A stretch of DNA of 64,000 nucleotides from the NCBI RefSeq assembly GCF_002105285.1, contig NZ_MUHR01000006.1, positions 62,001 to 126,000 of the forward strand, read 5' to 3'. This document shows, piece after piece, positions 10,755-20,212 of the stretch. The position numbers and the translations under genes were made by a program. The stretch comes from Planktotalea arctica. Lineage in GTDB: Bacteria > Pseudomonadota > Alphaproteobacteria > Rhodobacterales > Rhodobacteraceae. A model generated the notes under the pieces. That model was not told where the DNA came from, searched no databases, and saw only the letters and a program-made list of their open reading frames with translations. The stretch's first letter is position 1; each line of letters starts with the position of its first letter.

Positions 10755-11584
10755 AGGATCACCTGATGCTCTTGTTGACCTGTGCCGACGCGCTCGAGGC
10801 AAAAGGTCATGCCGTTTTCGCCGAGTGCGCCAGTGATGCCCTCGCTTGCGCTGGTCACGAACAGATCACCCAGATCATCGCCGCCAAATGCGGGGCAGGT
10901 CGCGTGCACCCCCCCGACCTTATGACTGGCGATCAGGGCGCTGTCCGCGCCGTAGGTGTTGACGCAGCCCGCGCCCCAAAGCGCGACCCAAAATGTGCCG
11001 CTTGCGTCTATGATTGCGCCGTCCGGGGACAGGCCTGCTGCGTTCAGATCAAGCCAGACCTCGGCTGCGCCACCGGGCCAGCCGGTGTCTGGATCGAGCG
11101 GTATGCGCATGATCTGTTTGGTCACCGTGTCGGTGAAATGTGCATAGGTGCGATCAGGGGTGAAACAGATCGCGTTGGAAATGGTCACATCGGCCACCAG
11201 CTTGCGAAGCTCGCCGCCAAAAAAGCGGTAGATCGCGCCTGCGCCCGCCTCTGCGTTATATCCCATCGTGCCGATCCAGAAGCCGCCCCAAGGGTCGGCG
11301 CGTCCGTCATTGGAGCGGGTGACGCGGTTGCCTTCTTCGATCATGACGCGCGGAGCGGAGAGCGTCCCGCTGGCGATTTCGAACAGATGCAGCCCCACTT
11401 CGGAGGCGATCAGCAAGGTCTGCGCGTCGATCCAGCCTGCGGCAGAGACGCTTAGATCGAAGGTCCAGCTTTGCGCCTTGCTGTGGAGCGTGCGCGCATT
11501 GATGTCGAACCAGAACAACTCGCGGCGCAGCGGATGCCACAGCGGGCCTTCGCCAAGCGAGCAGGGGCGATCGTCGTAAATCAT
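10751..11584 (-). CDS. SMP-30/gluconolactonase family sugar lactonase
   Basis: A 277-residue beta-propeller of the SMP-30/regucalcin family. It starts with the family segment LGEGPLWHP, whose Glu binds the divalent metal, and contains the later metal/active-site motifs [18 protein letters not shown] and SPDGAIID. Members open aldono-lactones made by sugar dehydrogenases. Between the GH42 gene and dgoA, the likely substrate is D-galactono-lactone, giving galactonate. Both ends overlap neighbours by ATGA. Activity on related lactones such as those of arabinose or fucose cannot be excluded. Confidence 0.88.
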   Translation of the reverse strand: MIYDDRPCSLGEGPLWHPLRRELFWFDINARTLHSKAQSWTFDLSVSAAGWIDAQTLLIASEVGLHLFEIASGTLSAPRVMIEEGNRVTRSNDGRADPWGGFWIGTMGYNAEAGAGAIYRFFGGELRKLVADVTISNAICFTPDRTYAHFTDTVTKQIMRIPLDPDTGWPGGAAEVWLDLNAAGLSPDGAIIDASGTFWVALWGAGCVNTYGADSALIASHKVGGVHATCPAFGGDDLGDLFVTSASEGITGALGENGMTFCLERVGTGQQEHQVIL

Positions 11585-12210
11585 GCGCCCACCCCGCCAG
11601 TTGACCCGTCTATTGCCGCATCATAGGCCTGCACCATCATGCGCGCGCGCGCGGCGACGTCGCGCACGCTGAAGCCGGGTTTGTAGAGCGCAGAGCCGAT
11701 GCCGAAACCATCCGCGCTTGCCGCGATCCAATGTGCGAAATTAGTGTGATCCGCGCCGCCGACAGCGTAGACTTGGGTCTGCGCGGGAAGCACGGCGCGG
11801 ATTGCTTTCAAGCCCTCGACGCCCAAGAGAGAGGCCGGGAAAATCTTCAAGCCATCGGCGCCTGCGCCAAGCGCATCAAAGCACTCGGTCGGGGTCATGA
11901 CGCCGGGAAAGCTATCAAGTCCCGCCAGTTTGGTCGCGGCGATCACTTGCGTGTTGGCATTGGGCGAGACGATCAGCTTGCCCCCCGCCTTGGCCACGTC
12001 GATCACGGTTTCCACCGTCAATACGGTGCCTGCGCCGATCAAAGCGACGTCGCCGTAGGCTTTCGCCATCGCTTCGATCGATTTCAAAGCTGCGGGAGAA
12101 TTCATCGGCACTTCGATGCGGGTGATTCCGGCTTCGATCAAGGCGGCGGCGATATCGGTGGCGTCGGGCGGGGTGACGCCGCGCAGGATGGCTATGAGAG
12201 GTCTGCTCAT
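11581..12210 (-). CDS. dgoA: 2-dehydro-3-deoxy-6-phosphogalactonate aldolase
   Basis: A 209-residue class I aldolase of the KDPG/KDPGal family. The Schiff-base lysine is Lys122 in GLKIFPAS and the catalytic glutamate is Glu33 in RIEVP. It splits 2-keto-3-deoxy-6-phosphogalactonate into pyruvate and glyceraldehyde 3-phosphate, the last step of De Ley-Doudoroff galactose breakdown. Assignment to the galactonate rather than gluconate branch rests on the adjacent dgoK and the galactosidases. Thirteen bases separate its start from the dgoK stop. Confidence 0.9.
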   Translation of the reverse strand: MSRPLIAILRGVTPPDATDIAAALIEAGITRIEVPMNSPAALKSIEAMAKAYGDVALIGAGTVLTVETVIDVAKAGGKLIVSPNANTQVIAATKLAGLDSFPGVMTPTECFDALGAGADGLKIFPASLLGVEGLKAIRAVLPAQTQVYAVGGADHTNFAHWIAASADGFGIGSALYKPGFSVRDVAARARMMVQAYDAAIDGSTGGVGA

Positions 12211-12223
12211 GAAATATGCTCCG

Positions 12224-13120
12224 TCATAGTGAGGTGTAGGCGGCGCTGAGACCTGCGAGCGTGATCGCGCCTGCGTCGCTTCGTTCCAGTTTAAGGCCTT
12301 GGCGCATCAATGCAAAATCATAAAGATCACAGAGGCGGTCATCGCCGATGATGACGATGCGCTGGCCCAGCCAATAGGGTTTGGCCGCCGCCAGCTCTGC
12401 GCCGATCAGTGCGCCGGACAACTGCGCATTGGCGTTGCCTTTGCTCTGGCCATGCAGCAGATCGGCGGCGCGCAGTGAAAACAACGCGCTTGTGAGATTT
12501 TCAGGGCGCGAAAGCGTCTTGGACAGGGCGGCTTCAAAGGCGCTATCGTCCCAATCCGGCCCTCCGAGCGAGTGGCGCAGAACTGTGTTTTGCGAGAGCA
12601 CTGCGAACAATTCGCCCGTCATAAATGTGCGAAAGCTCACGATTTCGCCCGCGCTGACATGGACCCATTTGGAGTGGGTGCCGGGCAGGCAGATCACGCC
12701 GTCCCAATCAGGGTTCAGCGCCAGAAATCCGGCGATCTGGGTTTCCTCGCCGCGCATGACATCGGCGGGCTCATTCTGTTTGACCCCCGGAACCAGCCAG
12801 ACGGCAAGGTCCGCGCTGCAGTTCTGAACGCGCACGGGGGCTCGGGTTATGGCTTGGCAGGGCGCGCTGCGATAGGGCGCTTCCTGCCAGCCCTGACGCG
12901 AGCCGAGCATGCCACAGGCGATCACGGTGCAGGGTGTCGGCAGTGTCCAATCGGCGATGAGCGCGCGCAGGGTCGGCTCGTACATATCGGGCGTGAGGGT
13001 GGCCATGCCCTGATCGGATGTGCGTGTTTGCAACGCCTCGCCGCCCCGCGTCATCGCATAGACCCGCAGGTTCGACGTGCCCCAATCAACAGCGATCCAG
13101 TCTGGTGAAATCGCGCTCAT
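12224..13120 (-). CDS. dgoK: 2-dehydro-3-deoxygalactonokinase
   Basis: The 298-residue protein has the DgoK family start [16 protein letters not shown] (phosphate-binding loop of the sugar-kinase fold) and the downstream [10 protein letters not shown] and [11 protein letters not shown] segments. It phosphorylates 2-keto-3-deoxygalactonate. The start at 13120 overlaps the SDR stop (ATGA); the frame is open far upstream but that part is antisense-like noise inside the SDR gene. It is placed between SDR and dgoA in a coupled operon. Confidence 0.92.
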   Translation of the reverse strand: MSAISPDWIAVDWGTSNLRVYAMTRGGEALQTRTSDQGMATLTPDMYEPTLRALIADWTLPTPCTVIACGMLGSRQGWQEAPYRSAPCQAITRAPVRVQNCSADLAVWLVPGVKQNEPADVMRGEETQIAGFLALNPDWDGVICLPGTHSKWVHVSAGEIVSFRTFMTGELFAVLSQNTVLRHSLGGPDWDDSAFEAALSKTLSRPENLTSALFSLRAADLLHGQSKGNANAQLSGALIGAELAAAKPYWLGQRIVIIGDDRLCDLYDFALMRQGLKLERSDAGAITLAGLSAAYTSL

Positions 13121-13881
13121 CCGCTCACCGCCACGCCGCCGTCGATGACCAAAGATTGGCCCGTCATCGCACGGCTGAGGTCGGAGGCGAGAAACAGTGT
13201 GCCGCCGACGATATCCGCAGGTGCGAGTGGGTCCTTGAGGCATTGGCGCTCGAGATGCGCGGCAAGTCCGTCCTCGGTCACCCACATATCTAGTTGTTTT
13301 TGCGTCAGAACCCAGCCTGGCGCGAGCGCGTTGACGCGGATCTTGTCCGCCCCGAATTCACGCGCGAGCGAGCGGGTCAAGCCGTTGATCGCAGAGTTTG
13401 CAGCCGTATAAAGCGGATAGCCCGCATTGCCGATCATATAGGAAATCGAGGTGAAATTGATGATCGAGCCGCCCCCGGCCTGCGCCATCATCGGGGCGGC
13501 ATGTTGGCAGGCGAAGACATAGGCCTTGAAGTTGATATCCATCATCCATGTGTAGAAATCCTCGTCTATTTCAGCCATCGCGTGACGCTTGTCGTTGGCC
13601 GCGTTGTTGATCAGTGTGGTGATCGAGCCGTGCAGTTCGGCCGTTTCATCCATGGTGGCTTTGAGACGGGTGATATCGGTGATGTCACATTGCATGAAAT
13701 GTGGGCGATTGGCGTATTTTGCCTCCATAGCATCGCAGAATTCTGTTGAGTCCGAGCGGCCCACGAAAGCAACCTTAGCGCCTTGCGCAAGAAAGCCCTC
13801 GGTGAGGGCGGCGCCAATGCCGCTGCCGCCGCCTGTGATGTAGACAGAGGCGTTTTTCAGTTCCGGGAAAGATGCGGTCAT
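13117..13881 (-). CDS. SDR-family sugar dehydrogenase with altered active site (YxxxN)
   Basis: A 254-residue short-chain dehydrogenase with the nucleotide motif TGGGSGIG, the NNAA motif, the catalytic Ser in FTSISYM and the catalytic Tyr. In this family the Tyr is followed by x3-Lys; here the sequence is YTAAN, so the lysine is replaced by asparagine (codon at 13396-13398). Operon position suggests oxidation of galactose to galactono-lactone, feeding the SMP-30 lactonase. The changed residue means the activity may be reduced or different. The C-terminal DGG segment is intact. Confidence 0.82.
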   Translation of the reverse strand: MTASFPELKNASVYITGGGSGIGAALTEGFLAQGAKVAFVGRSDSTEFCDAMEAKYANRPHFMQCDITDITRLKATMDETAELHGSITTLINNAANDKRHAMAEIDEDFYTWMMDINFKAYVFACQHAAPMMAQAGGGSIINFTSISYMIGNAGYPLYTAANSAINGLTRSLAREFGADKIRVNALAPGWVLTQKQLDMWVTEDGLAAHLERQCLKDPLAPADIVGGTLFLASDLSRAMTGQSLVIDGGVAVSG

Positions 13882-13908
13882 TGGGTGCGCTCCTTGCAGG
13901 TTTCAGGT

Positions 13909-13940
13909 GCCTCCGGCGGGAGTTTTTTGGCAAGATGAAG
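13909..13940 (+). repeat. Intergenic element family B, copy 1
   Basis: GCCTCCGGCGGG followed by AGTTTTTTGGCAAGATGAAG. The same element occurs at 41579-41610, and altered copies at 23154-23182 and 23209-23243. It lies two bases past the stop of the GH36 gene, reading opposite to it. Confidence 0.7.
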
Positions 13941-13942
13941 TC

Positions 13943-16024
13943 TCATAGTTTGCGCCCCTCGATCACCCACATGGTGTCGGGAAAGTGCCAGGGCAAGGTC
14001 AGGCCTTGGTGCATCAGGTAGTTGCCCGAGACGGTGATGGATTGCTCTTTTAGGACAGGCGCACCGCGCGAGAGGGTGGGAGCGGTTGTTTTGTTGAGCA
14101 GGTTGATTTCGTATTGGGCGTTCGGGTCGAGGCGCGTGAGGCGCAGCGGGCGCGGCAGGATCTGGCTTGATGTGGCGGCTTTGCCTGCGAACACAACAAA
14201 GCGCGTGTTGTCCTCGGCGAGTTGCTGCTCTGCAACGACTGCGGGATCAGCGCTATCAAGGCGCAGGATATCAGCGCGCTCCAGCCAGTGGCGGTTGCTT
14301 TTCCACCACTGCGTGACCTCTTTGAGGACGCTTGTTTCATGTGGAGTTAGCTCGCGTGGGTCCATCTCGAAACCCATGTGGCGCTGCGCCGCGACCCATG
14401 CGCGCAAGGAAATGTCGAGCGTGCGACCCGATGTGTGGCAGTGGCGCGGGCCGACATGAGAGCCCGTGACAACCATTGGCAGGAACAGAGCCGCATCATG
14501 CTGCATGCGCAGTCGCTCTAGTGCATCGTTGGAATCGGACAGCCAAACGCGCTGGGTCCGTGCGAGAATGCCAAAGTCGATACGTCCGCCGCCCGAGGCG
14601 CAGCTTTCAATCTCGACCATTGGGAAATCTGCGCGCAACCGGTCGATCAGCGCATAAGAGCCGCGGGTTTGCGCCGCATCAGGTGCGGGCAGGACGCGGT
14701 TGTGATCCCATTTAATGTAGTCGATGGGATACTCGGAGAGGATCGCGGCCATGCGCCCATAGATGAAATCGCGCACTTCCGGCAGCGCCATGTTCAGCGC
14801 TTTTTGCTGGCGGCCCAGCGTTTGATCCTCGCCGCCCAAGGCCCAATCAGGGTGGGCGCGGTGCAGATCGCTGTCGGGGTTGATCATTTCCGGCTCGAAC
14901 CAGATGCCGAAGCTCATGTCTTTTGAATGGACGTGATCAATCAGCGGGCCAAGTCCATCGGGGTATTTGCGCGGATCGACCGCCCAATCCGACAGCGACG
15001 TGGTGTCGTCATCGCGCTGACCGAACCAGCCGTCATCCAGCACAAAGCGCTCTGCGCCAAGATCGGCAGCGCGATCTGCGATGTCCCTGAGCACGTCGAG
15101 CTTGTGATCGAAATAGACCGCTTCCCAGCAATTGTAATGCACGGGGCGGGGGCGATCGGCTTTCGGGAAGGTCACGATATGATCGCGCAAATGGCGCTGG
15201 TACGACACCGCGCAGCCATTTAGGCCATCAGAGGAATAGACAGCGTAAAGCGGCGCTGAGGTGAAACGCGTGGAAGCGTCCGCCTCAACACGCGGTGCAT
15301 GGCCGAACTGGATTTGACGGCGTCCATCGGGCAGTTCTTCGGCGATCATTTTATGACCACCCGACCAGCCGTAGTGATACGCGTGCGCCGCGCCGATCGT
15401 GTTGGTCGCACCGTGTTCGGGCACGATTAGCGCGGGAAAATGTTCGTGCCCTGTGCGCCCTGTGCGGTTCTCGCGCATGCGGATGCCGGGGGACCATGCG
15501 GTGCGATTGAGCTGGAATTCACCGCACCACCGGCCCGAAAAATCAATCATCTCCGCGCTTTGCTGCGAGGCAGGGAAGACGGGGGCTGAGAGCCAGTGCA
15601 GATGGATCGGCGCGTCTGCGTCGAGGATCGCTTGGGTCGTGATGATATGCGTGATCGGTTCGATTTGGAAGGTCGCTGTGTAGCGCAGACCATGGGCTTC
15701 GTCGCGGTAGATGAGCGTCAGGCCGGTTTCGCTGACGGTGTCACTCTCATAGCAGAACTTTGGTAGCAAGGGCGTACCATTCTGCGAGCGGATAATCATG
15801 CCCGGCTGACCGGGAAAGGTGCGCGACGCTTCGGGGCATATGCTTAGATCGGGATTTTCGTCGAGCATCCCGCCGGTCACGTCAATCGTGTGGGCTGCGT
15901 GGATTGTCGCGAGATCCTCAGTCACAGGCAAAGGCGCGCCCCAATAGACCACTTGCGGCAAACGCGCGCCTGTGGCGGCCAGCACGAGGGTCTGGCGGCT
16001 ACAATCTAATCTCCAGTGTTGCAT
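13943..16024 (-). CDS. Alpha-galactosidase, glycoside hydrolase family 36
   Basis: A full-length 693-residue GH36 enzyme: N-terminal beta-sandwich, central barrel and C-terminal sheet domain. The nucleophile Asp440 is in YIKWDHNR and the acid/base Asp497 in WLSDSNDALERLRMQ. It removes terminal alpha-linked galactose from substrates such as melibiose and raffinose. No signal peptide is present, so it works on sugars imported by the adjacent ABC system. It begins one base after the stop of the permease gene upstream, so it is part of the same operon. Confidence 0.94.
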   Translation of the reverse strand: MQHWRLDCSRQTLVLAATGARLPQVVYWGAPLPVTEDLATIHAAHTIDVTGGMLDENPDLSICPEASRTFPGQPGMIIRSQNGTPLLPKFCYESDTVSETGLTLIYRDEAHGLRYTATFQIEPITHIITTQAILDADAPIHLHWLSAPVFPASQQSAEMIDFSGRWCGEFQLNRTAWSPGIRMRENRTGRTGHEHFPALIVPEHGATNTIGAAHAYHYGWSGGHKMIAEELPDGRRQIQFGHAPRVEADASTRFTSAPLYAVYSSDGLNGCAVSYQRHLRDHIVTFPKADRPRPVHYNCWEAVYFDHKLDVLRDIADRAADLGAERFVLDDGWFGQRDDDTTSLSDWAVDPRKYPDGLGPLIDHVHSKDMSFGIWFEPEMINPDSDLHRAHPDWALGGEDQTLGRQQKALNMALPEVRDFIYGRMAAILSEYPIDYIKWDHNRVLPAPDAAQTRGSYALIDRLRADFPMVEIESCASGGGRIDFGILARTQRVWLSDSNDALERLRMQHDAALFLPMVVTGSHVGPRHCHTSGRTLDISLRAWVAAQRHMGFEMDPRELTPHETSVLKEVTQWWKSNRHWLERADILRLDSADPAVVAEQQLAEDNTRFVVFAGKAATSSQILPRPLRLTRLDPNAQYEINLLNKTTAPTLSRGAPVLKEQSITVSGNYLMHQGLTLPWHFPDTMWVIEGRKL

Positions 16025-16873
16025 TTATTTTACGGCACCTAGGGTAAGGCCTGCGATGAAGTGTTTCTGCATGAGAAAGAACATCAAAACAGGGGGAAGG
16101 GCGGCGACGATCGAGCCTGCGCTCATAAGGTGATACGCCGCGCGGTATTGCGAGTTGAAGGCGGTGATACCAGCGGTCACAGGCTGGGCATCTGGGCCTT
16201 GGGTCAGAACCACGGCCCAGAAATAATCATTCCAGATGAAGGTGAAGATCAGCACCGCGAGCGCCGCAAGGGCAGGCTTCATCAAGGGCAGAACGACGTA
16301 GGGGAAAATTTGCCATTCGCGCACACCCTCGACGCGGGCGGCTTCGATCAAAGGAAACGGCAGCGCGCGGATGAAGTTGCGCATGAAGAGGGTGCAAAAG
16401 CCGGTCTGGAAGGCGATGTGAAACAGGATCAGGCCCGTTTTCGTGTCATAGAGGTTCATGTTTACCGTAAGGTCGCGCACAGGCACCATGAGGATTTGGA
16501 ACGGCACAAAGTTACCCGCGATAAACATGAAGAAAATCAAAAGGTTGCCCCTGAACCGGTAAATGCCGAGGGCGAAGCCCGTCATCGCCGAGAGCGCGAT
16601 GGTGCCAAGCACCGTGGGGATCGTGATGAATACGGAGTTCAACAGGTAGCGCGGCATATCGCTTTCAAAGAAAACCTTGCCGTAGTTTTCGAAGAAATTA
16701 AAGCTGCTGGGCATGCCCCAATAGTTGCCATTGGTGAAATCGCTATCGGGCCGGATCGAAAAGACCGCAACTGCGATAAGCGGCAAAAGCCAGACGATGA
16801 GCGCGACGGGCAACAGGCTTTGATAGGTCAACTGCCAGCTGCGCGAGCGTTTTGCGATAGGGGTGGGAAACAT
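16025..16873 (-). CDS. Sugar ABC transporter permease, MalG type
   Basis: The 282-residue inner-membrane protein has six hydrophobic segments and the EAA-loop sequence EAARVEGVREWQIFPYVVLP that contacts the ATPase. It is the second permease of a CUT1-type sugar importer. The start at 16873 overlaps the stop of the partner permease (ATGA). Downstream alpha- and beta-galactosidases indicate uptake of galactosides. Confidence 0.92.
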   Translation of the reverse strand: MFPTPIAKRSRSWQLTYQSLLPVALIVWLLPLIAVAVFSIRPDSDFTNGNYWGMPSSFNFFENYGKVFFESDMPRYLLNSVFITIPTVLGTIALSAMTGFALGIYRFRGNLLIFFMFIAGNFVPFQILMVPVRDLTVNMNLYDTKTGLILFHIAFQTGFCTLFMRNFIRALPFPLIEAARVEGVREWQIFPYVVLPLMKPALAALAVLIFTFIWNDYFWAVVLTQGPDAQPVTAGITAFNSQYRAAYHLMSAGSIVAALPPVLMFFLMQKHFIAGLTLGAVK

Positions 16874-17802
16874 CAGCGTGCCTCCTTTTCGTCGCGCCAC
16901 ATCGAGTACAAGAAGTAGACGATGAAGCCGAGCATAATGAAGAAGAGAACAGTGGCGATTGCAGAGCCATAGCCCATGCGGAATCCGAATTCAGACAGGC
17001 TTTCCTCGAACATGTAGAATGACAGCACGCGGGTTGATCCGAACGGTCCCCCGTTGGTCATGATGGAGATCAGATCGAAGCTACGCAGCGCGCCAATGAT
17101 AGTCACGACGAAGGCGATGAATGTCGCGGGTTTGAGTTGCGGTAGGATCACGTACCAGAGCATCTTCCAGCCCTTTGCGCCGTCCAGGCGCGCAGCCTCG
17201 ACCTGCTCAGGGTCCACGGCGTTCAGGCCCGTGAGGTAGAGGATCATGCAGTAGGCGGTTTGCGGCCAAAGGCCTGCCGCGATGATGCCATAGGTTGCTA
17301 AAGTCGGATCGCCAAGGATGTTGATGGAGCCGAGGTTGAAAAAGCCCAGAACCGCATTCAGCAGGCCCTCGCGTGGCAGGTAGAACCACGAGAAAACGAG
17401 ACCGACGACAACTTGGCTGATCACGAAGGGAAAGAAAAACAAGGACTTATAAATGCGAATGCCGCGCACGGTTTGATTGAGGAACAACGCGATGAACAGA
17501 CCCATGGGGATGGCGAGTAGATAGAGAACCAGCCATTTGAGGTTGTTCCAGAACGAGGTTTCGAATTTGCGATCCATATTCTGATCGCCTATGCCGAACA
17601 GGCGTTCATAATGCGCCGTGCCAACATAGGTTTTTTCACCTAATCCATCCCATTCATGGAAACTGATCCAGAAGCTCTGAAAGATCGGCATGATCACATA
17701 AAGCGCAAAGAACGCGATGCCGGGAATGAGAAACAGCCAAGGGGTGACTGCGATCTCATTGCGTTTGTACCAACTGCGATTGGACGGAGCGGGGGCAGAC
17801 AT
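16873..17802 (-). CDS. Sugar ABC transporter permease, MalF type
   Basis: A 309-residue permease with six predicted helices and the EAA-loop EAARLDGAKGWKMLWYVILP. The start at 17802 is chosen for the AGGAGA ribosome site just upstream; the frame is open 29 codons further, but that part lies in the hairpin region after the binding-protein gene. It forms the heterodimeric channel with the MalG-type partner. Confidence 0.92.
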   Translation of the reverse strand: MSAPAPSNRSWYKRNEIAVTPWLFLIPGIAFFALYVIMPIFQSFWISFHEWDGLGEKTYVGTAHYERLFGIGDQNMDRKFETSFWNNLKWLVLYLLAIPMGLFIALFLNQTVRGIRIYKSLFFFPFVISQVVVGLVFSWFYLPREGLLNAVLGFFNLGSINILGDPTLATYGIIAAGLWPQTAYCMILYLTGLNAVDPEQVEAARLDGAKGWKMLWYVILPQLKPATFIAFVVTIIGALRSFDLISIMTNGGPFGSTRVLSFYMFEESLSEFGFRMGYGSAIATVLFFIMLGFIVYFLYSMWRDEKEAR

Positions 17803-17874
17803 AGGGCATCTCCTGCGAGGGCGCATATTCGAAAACACTTCAGGAAAGAGCTTGCGGATAGGCGGGGCGTTTGT

Positions 17875-17902
17875 GGCCCCACCCAGCAACGTGGGAGGGG
17901 CC
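17875..17902 (-). other. Stem-loop between binding-protein and permease genes
   Basis: GGCCCC and GGGGCC (17875-17880 and 17897-17902) enclose a further CCC/GGG pairing with one mismatch. There is no T run. Such hairpins after a binding-protein gene usually protect its mRNA so that more binding protein than permease is made; that role is inferred here. Confidence 0.6.
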
Positions 17903-17921
17903 GAAGTAAGAGCGCTAGGGC

Positions 17922-19187
17922 TTACTTATAGACGCGCGCACGTGTCTCTTCGAGGCGCGCAAGGATGTCGTCCAGATTGTCCGGGAACACCATGAACTCT
18001 TGCAGGCCTTCCATGCCGGCTGACGCCATTTCCGCAGGGAAGTCACGGTCAAAGAACTGTGCAACGCCGCCAGTGGCATTGTTGGACAGCATATCAAAGC
18101 CCTTCTTGATGAACTTGTCGTCCGCAACTGTGGAGTTCGCGTTCACGGGAAGTTGGCCCAGCTTGTCGCCGCCGTTGATGTCGGACTGAACGTCCGGCGA
18201 CACAACGAACTTGAGGAAGGCTTTGGCCGCATCTTTGTTGGATGCGCCGGACGGGATGTGGAATGTGTCCGTTGGAGCATCTTCACCCTGCGCTACGTCC
18301 GCGATCAGTGGGAACTGATAAAAGCCCAACTGGTCATCTGTCAGGCCGCCTTCACGCATAGGCGCGACTGCGAAGTTACCCATCAGGTAAGCTGTTGCTT
18401 CGCCCTTGAGCATGAAGGGAAGCGCTTCCTGCCAGGAATAGTTCTGGTGATCGTCGATGAACGCGCCCATGTCGATCAGCTTGCGCCAGTTTGCGAATGT
18501 TTCGCGCACGCGCTCGTCTGTCCACTCAACTTCGCCCTGTGCGAGCTGCATGTGGAAATCAAAACCGTTTGTGCGCATGTTCATGTAGTCGAACCAACCG
18601 CCGGCCGTCCAAAGGAACTTGGAGCCGATTGTGTAGCACTTGCGGCCAGAATCGAGGATGACCTGGCAGTTGGTCATTTCTTCGTCAAAGGTTGTGGGCT
18701 CGGACAGGCCCAGCTCTTTGAAGATGTCTTCGCGGTAGTAGATGCCCCACTGGTAGTAGGTGTACGGAACGCCCCACTGTTTGCCATCGATCGTCATCGC
18801 GCCTTTGGTCGATGCAAGACCGGCAAGGGCCTCATCCGCCCAAACGTCGGACACATCTTCAAACAGACCCGCGTTTACATATGGGCCCATGCGGTTGGCC
18901 GCGTACCAGTTCACAACGTCAGGCGCGTTGGCGCTGAGCGAGTTGCGAATCTGTGTTTTCCAAGCTTCGCGGTCAACGATCGTCAGGTTGACCGTCAAAT
19001 CGGGGTGCATTTCGTCGAACTGCGCCGCAAGGCCTTCCATTACTGCGCGTGGCGCAGGGTTGGACATGTCCGATGTGATGTTCAGCTCGCCCGATAGTTT
19101 CATGCCGTGGCTGTCTGCAAATGCAGCGCCTGCAAGGATTGTTGTGGCAGCAAGCGTCGCAACGGACGCTTTGATAATGGAACGCAT
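17922..19187 (-). CDS. Sugar ABC transporter substrate-binding protein
   Basis: A 421-residue extracellular binding protein of family 1 (MalE/UgpB-like). It has a clear signal peptide (cleavage after AFA, mature start DSHGMKL), a mid-protein segment GKQWGVPYTYYQWGIYYRED and a strong GGAGG site before the ATG. It captures the sugar in the periplasm for the permease pair. The genomic setting suggests melibiose-, raffinose- or lactose-like galactosides; the true ligand cannot be read from sequence. First gene of the galactoside operon. Confidence 0.92.
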   Translation of the reverse strand: MRSIIKASVATLAATTILAGAAFADSHGMKLSGELNITSDMSNPAPRAVMEGLAAQFDEMHPDLTVNLTIVDREAWKTQIRNSLSANAPDVVNWYAANRMGPYVNAGLFEDVSDVWADEALAGLASTKGAMTIDGKQWGVPYTYYQWGIYYREDIFKELGLSEPTTFDEEMTNCQVILDSGRKCYTIGSKFLWTAGGWFDYMNMRTNGFDFHMQLAQGEVEWTDERVRETFANWRKLIDMGAFIDDHQNYSWQEALPFMLKGEATAYLMGNFAVAPMREGGLTDDQLGFYQFPLIADVAQGEDAPTDTFHIPSGASNKDAAKAFLKFVVSPDVQSDINGGDKLGQLPVNANSTVADDKFIKKGFDMLSNNATGGVAQFFDRDFPAEMASAGMEGLQEFMVFPDNLDDILARLEETRARVYK

Positions 19188-19254
19188 GGTTTCCTCCCTA
19201 GATGCTTTCCTGTGTCGGACGGGGCGCGCGGTTTGGCGTCGCCCTGTCGTCTTT

Positions 19255-19277
19255 CAAGTTCCAATATGTGAAACTTG
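19255..19277. promoter_or_regulatory. 23-bp dyad, candidate IclR operator
   Basis: CAAGTT (19255-19260) and AACTTG (19272-19277) are exact inverted halves; 8 of 11 base pairs match across the dyad. It lies between the binding-protein gene and the divergent IclR gene, just downstream of a TTGACA-type promoter for the transport operon. IclR-family sites are often dyads of this size with GTT/AAC arms. Confidence 0.6.
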
Positions 19278-19291
19278 GTTTTGGATATTGA

Positions 19292-19322
19292 TACTAAATC
19301 GCGAACAGGCTAGGCTTGTCAA
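19292..19322 (-). promoter_or_regulatory. Candidate promoter of the galactoside operon
   Basis: On the minus strand TTGACA (19322-19317) is a perfect -35 box. The -10 is less certain: TAGTAT at 19297-19292 (19-base spacer) or ATTTAG at 19299-19294 (17-base spacer). The start site would fall just upstream of the candidate operator. Confidence 0.5.
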
Positions 19323-19388
19323 CAGGCATCACATGCGGCAGCGCAGCAATTGCGCGGGCTCTTGATGCTCGCTTGGGAGGGCGAAGCA

Positions 19389-20207
19389 ATGTCTCAAGAT
19401 CGTGGTAAGAGCGATGGAACAGTTGGTAAAGCGCTGGAGATACTTGATCTCGTGGCGTCCTTTGGCAGGCCTGTGCGCTTTTCCGATGTGTTGGAGCGGG
19501 CCCCGTTTCCCAAGGCGACTGTGTATCGCTTTATCCAGACGCTTACCTCGCAAGGAATGCTAAGCTACGATCCCGATCGCCAGACCTATGCGCCGGGGAT
19601 TCGCCTGGTTCGGTTGGCACATTCTGCTTGGCAGCAGTCGTCCCTAGCACCGATTGCGCGCCCGCATATTGATGCGCTGGCGCAGGAGGTGGGCGAGACT
19701 GTGCACCTTGCGCAGCTTGATAATGCTCAGGTGCTCTATGTGGACAAGATTGTTCCGGGGCAGCCGATCGAGATGTATTCGCAAGCTGGCAAGGTTGGCC
19801 CCGCCTATTGCACAGGCGTGGGCAAGGCGATGATGGCCTATCTCGAGCCAGAGCATCTGGCAGCAGTCATTGCGCAGCAGAGTTTTCATGTGTTCACCGA
19901 ATATACGCTTGCCAGCGAGCAGGCCTTGCGCGCAGAGCTTATGGATATCCGCACCAACGGGTATGGGTTCGACCGTGAAGAGCATGAGCCGAACATCATC
20001 TGCGCTGCGATCCCGATTCTAACGGCGCAGGGCCGTGTCCTTGGTGCGCTTTCTGTCACCAGTTCGACGCAGCGCACCAATCTGGCCGCGCTTGAAGCGC
20101 TGGTGCCGCGTATTCTTCGCGCAGCCTTCGCTATCGCGTGCGAAGCGGAAAGCTGGCGCTTTCCCGATCAATCAAACATGCAATCCGCTCAGGCGGCAAA
20201 GGGGTAG
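19389..20207 (+). CDS. IclR-family transcriptional regulator
   Basis: A 272-residue protein with an N-terminal winged helix (KALEILDLVASFGRPVRFSDV...FPKATVYRFIQTL) and a C-terminal effector-binding domain of the IclR type. The start at 19389 follows GGGAGG. It is divergent from the sugar-binding-protein gene and five bases upstream of the transporter ATPase gene, so it most likely controls the galactoside locus, with a sugar or sugar acid as effector. The 23-bp dyad in the intergenic region is its probable site. Confidence 0.88.
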   Translation: MSQDRGKSDGTVGKALEILDLVASFGRPVRFSDVLERAPFPKATVYRFIQTLTSQGMLSYDPDRQTYAPGIRLVRLAHSAWQQSSLAPIARPHIDALAQEVGETVHLAQLDNAQVLYVDKIVPGQPIEMYSQAGKVGPAYCTGVGKAMMAYLEPEHLAAVIAQQSFHVFTEYTLASEQALRAELMDIRTNGYGFDREEHEPNIICAAIPILTAQGRVLGALSVTSSTQRTNLAALEALVPRILRAAFAIACEAESWRFPDQSNMQSAQAAKG

Positions 20208-20212
20208 GGCTT

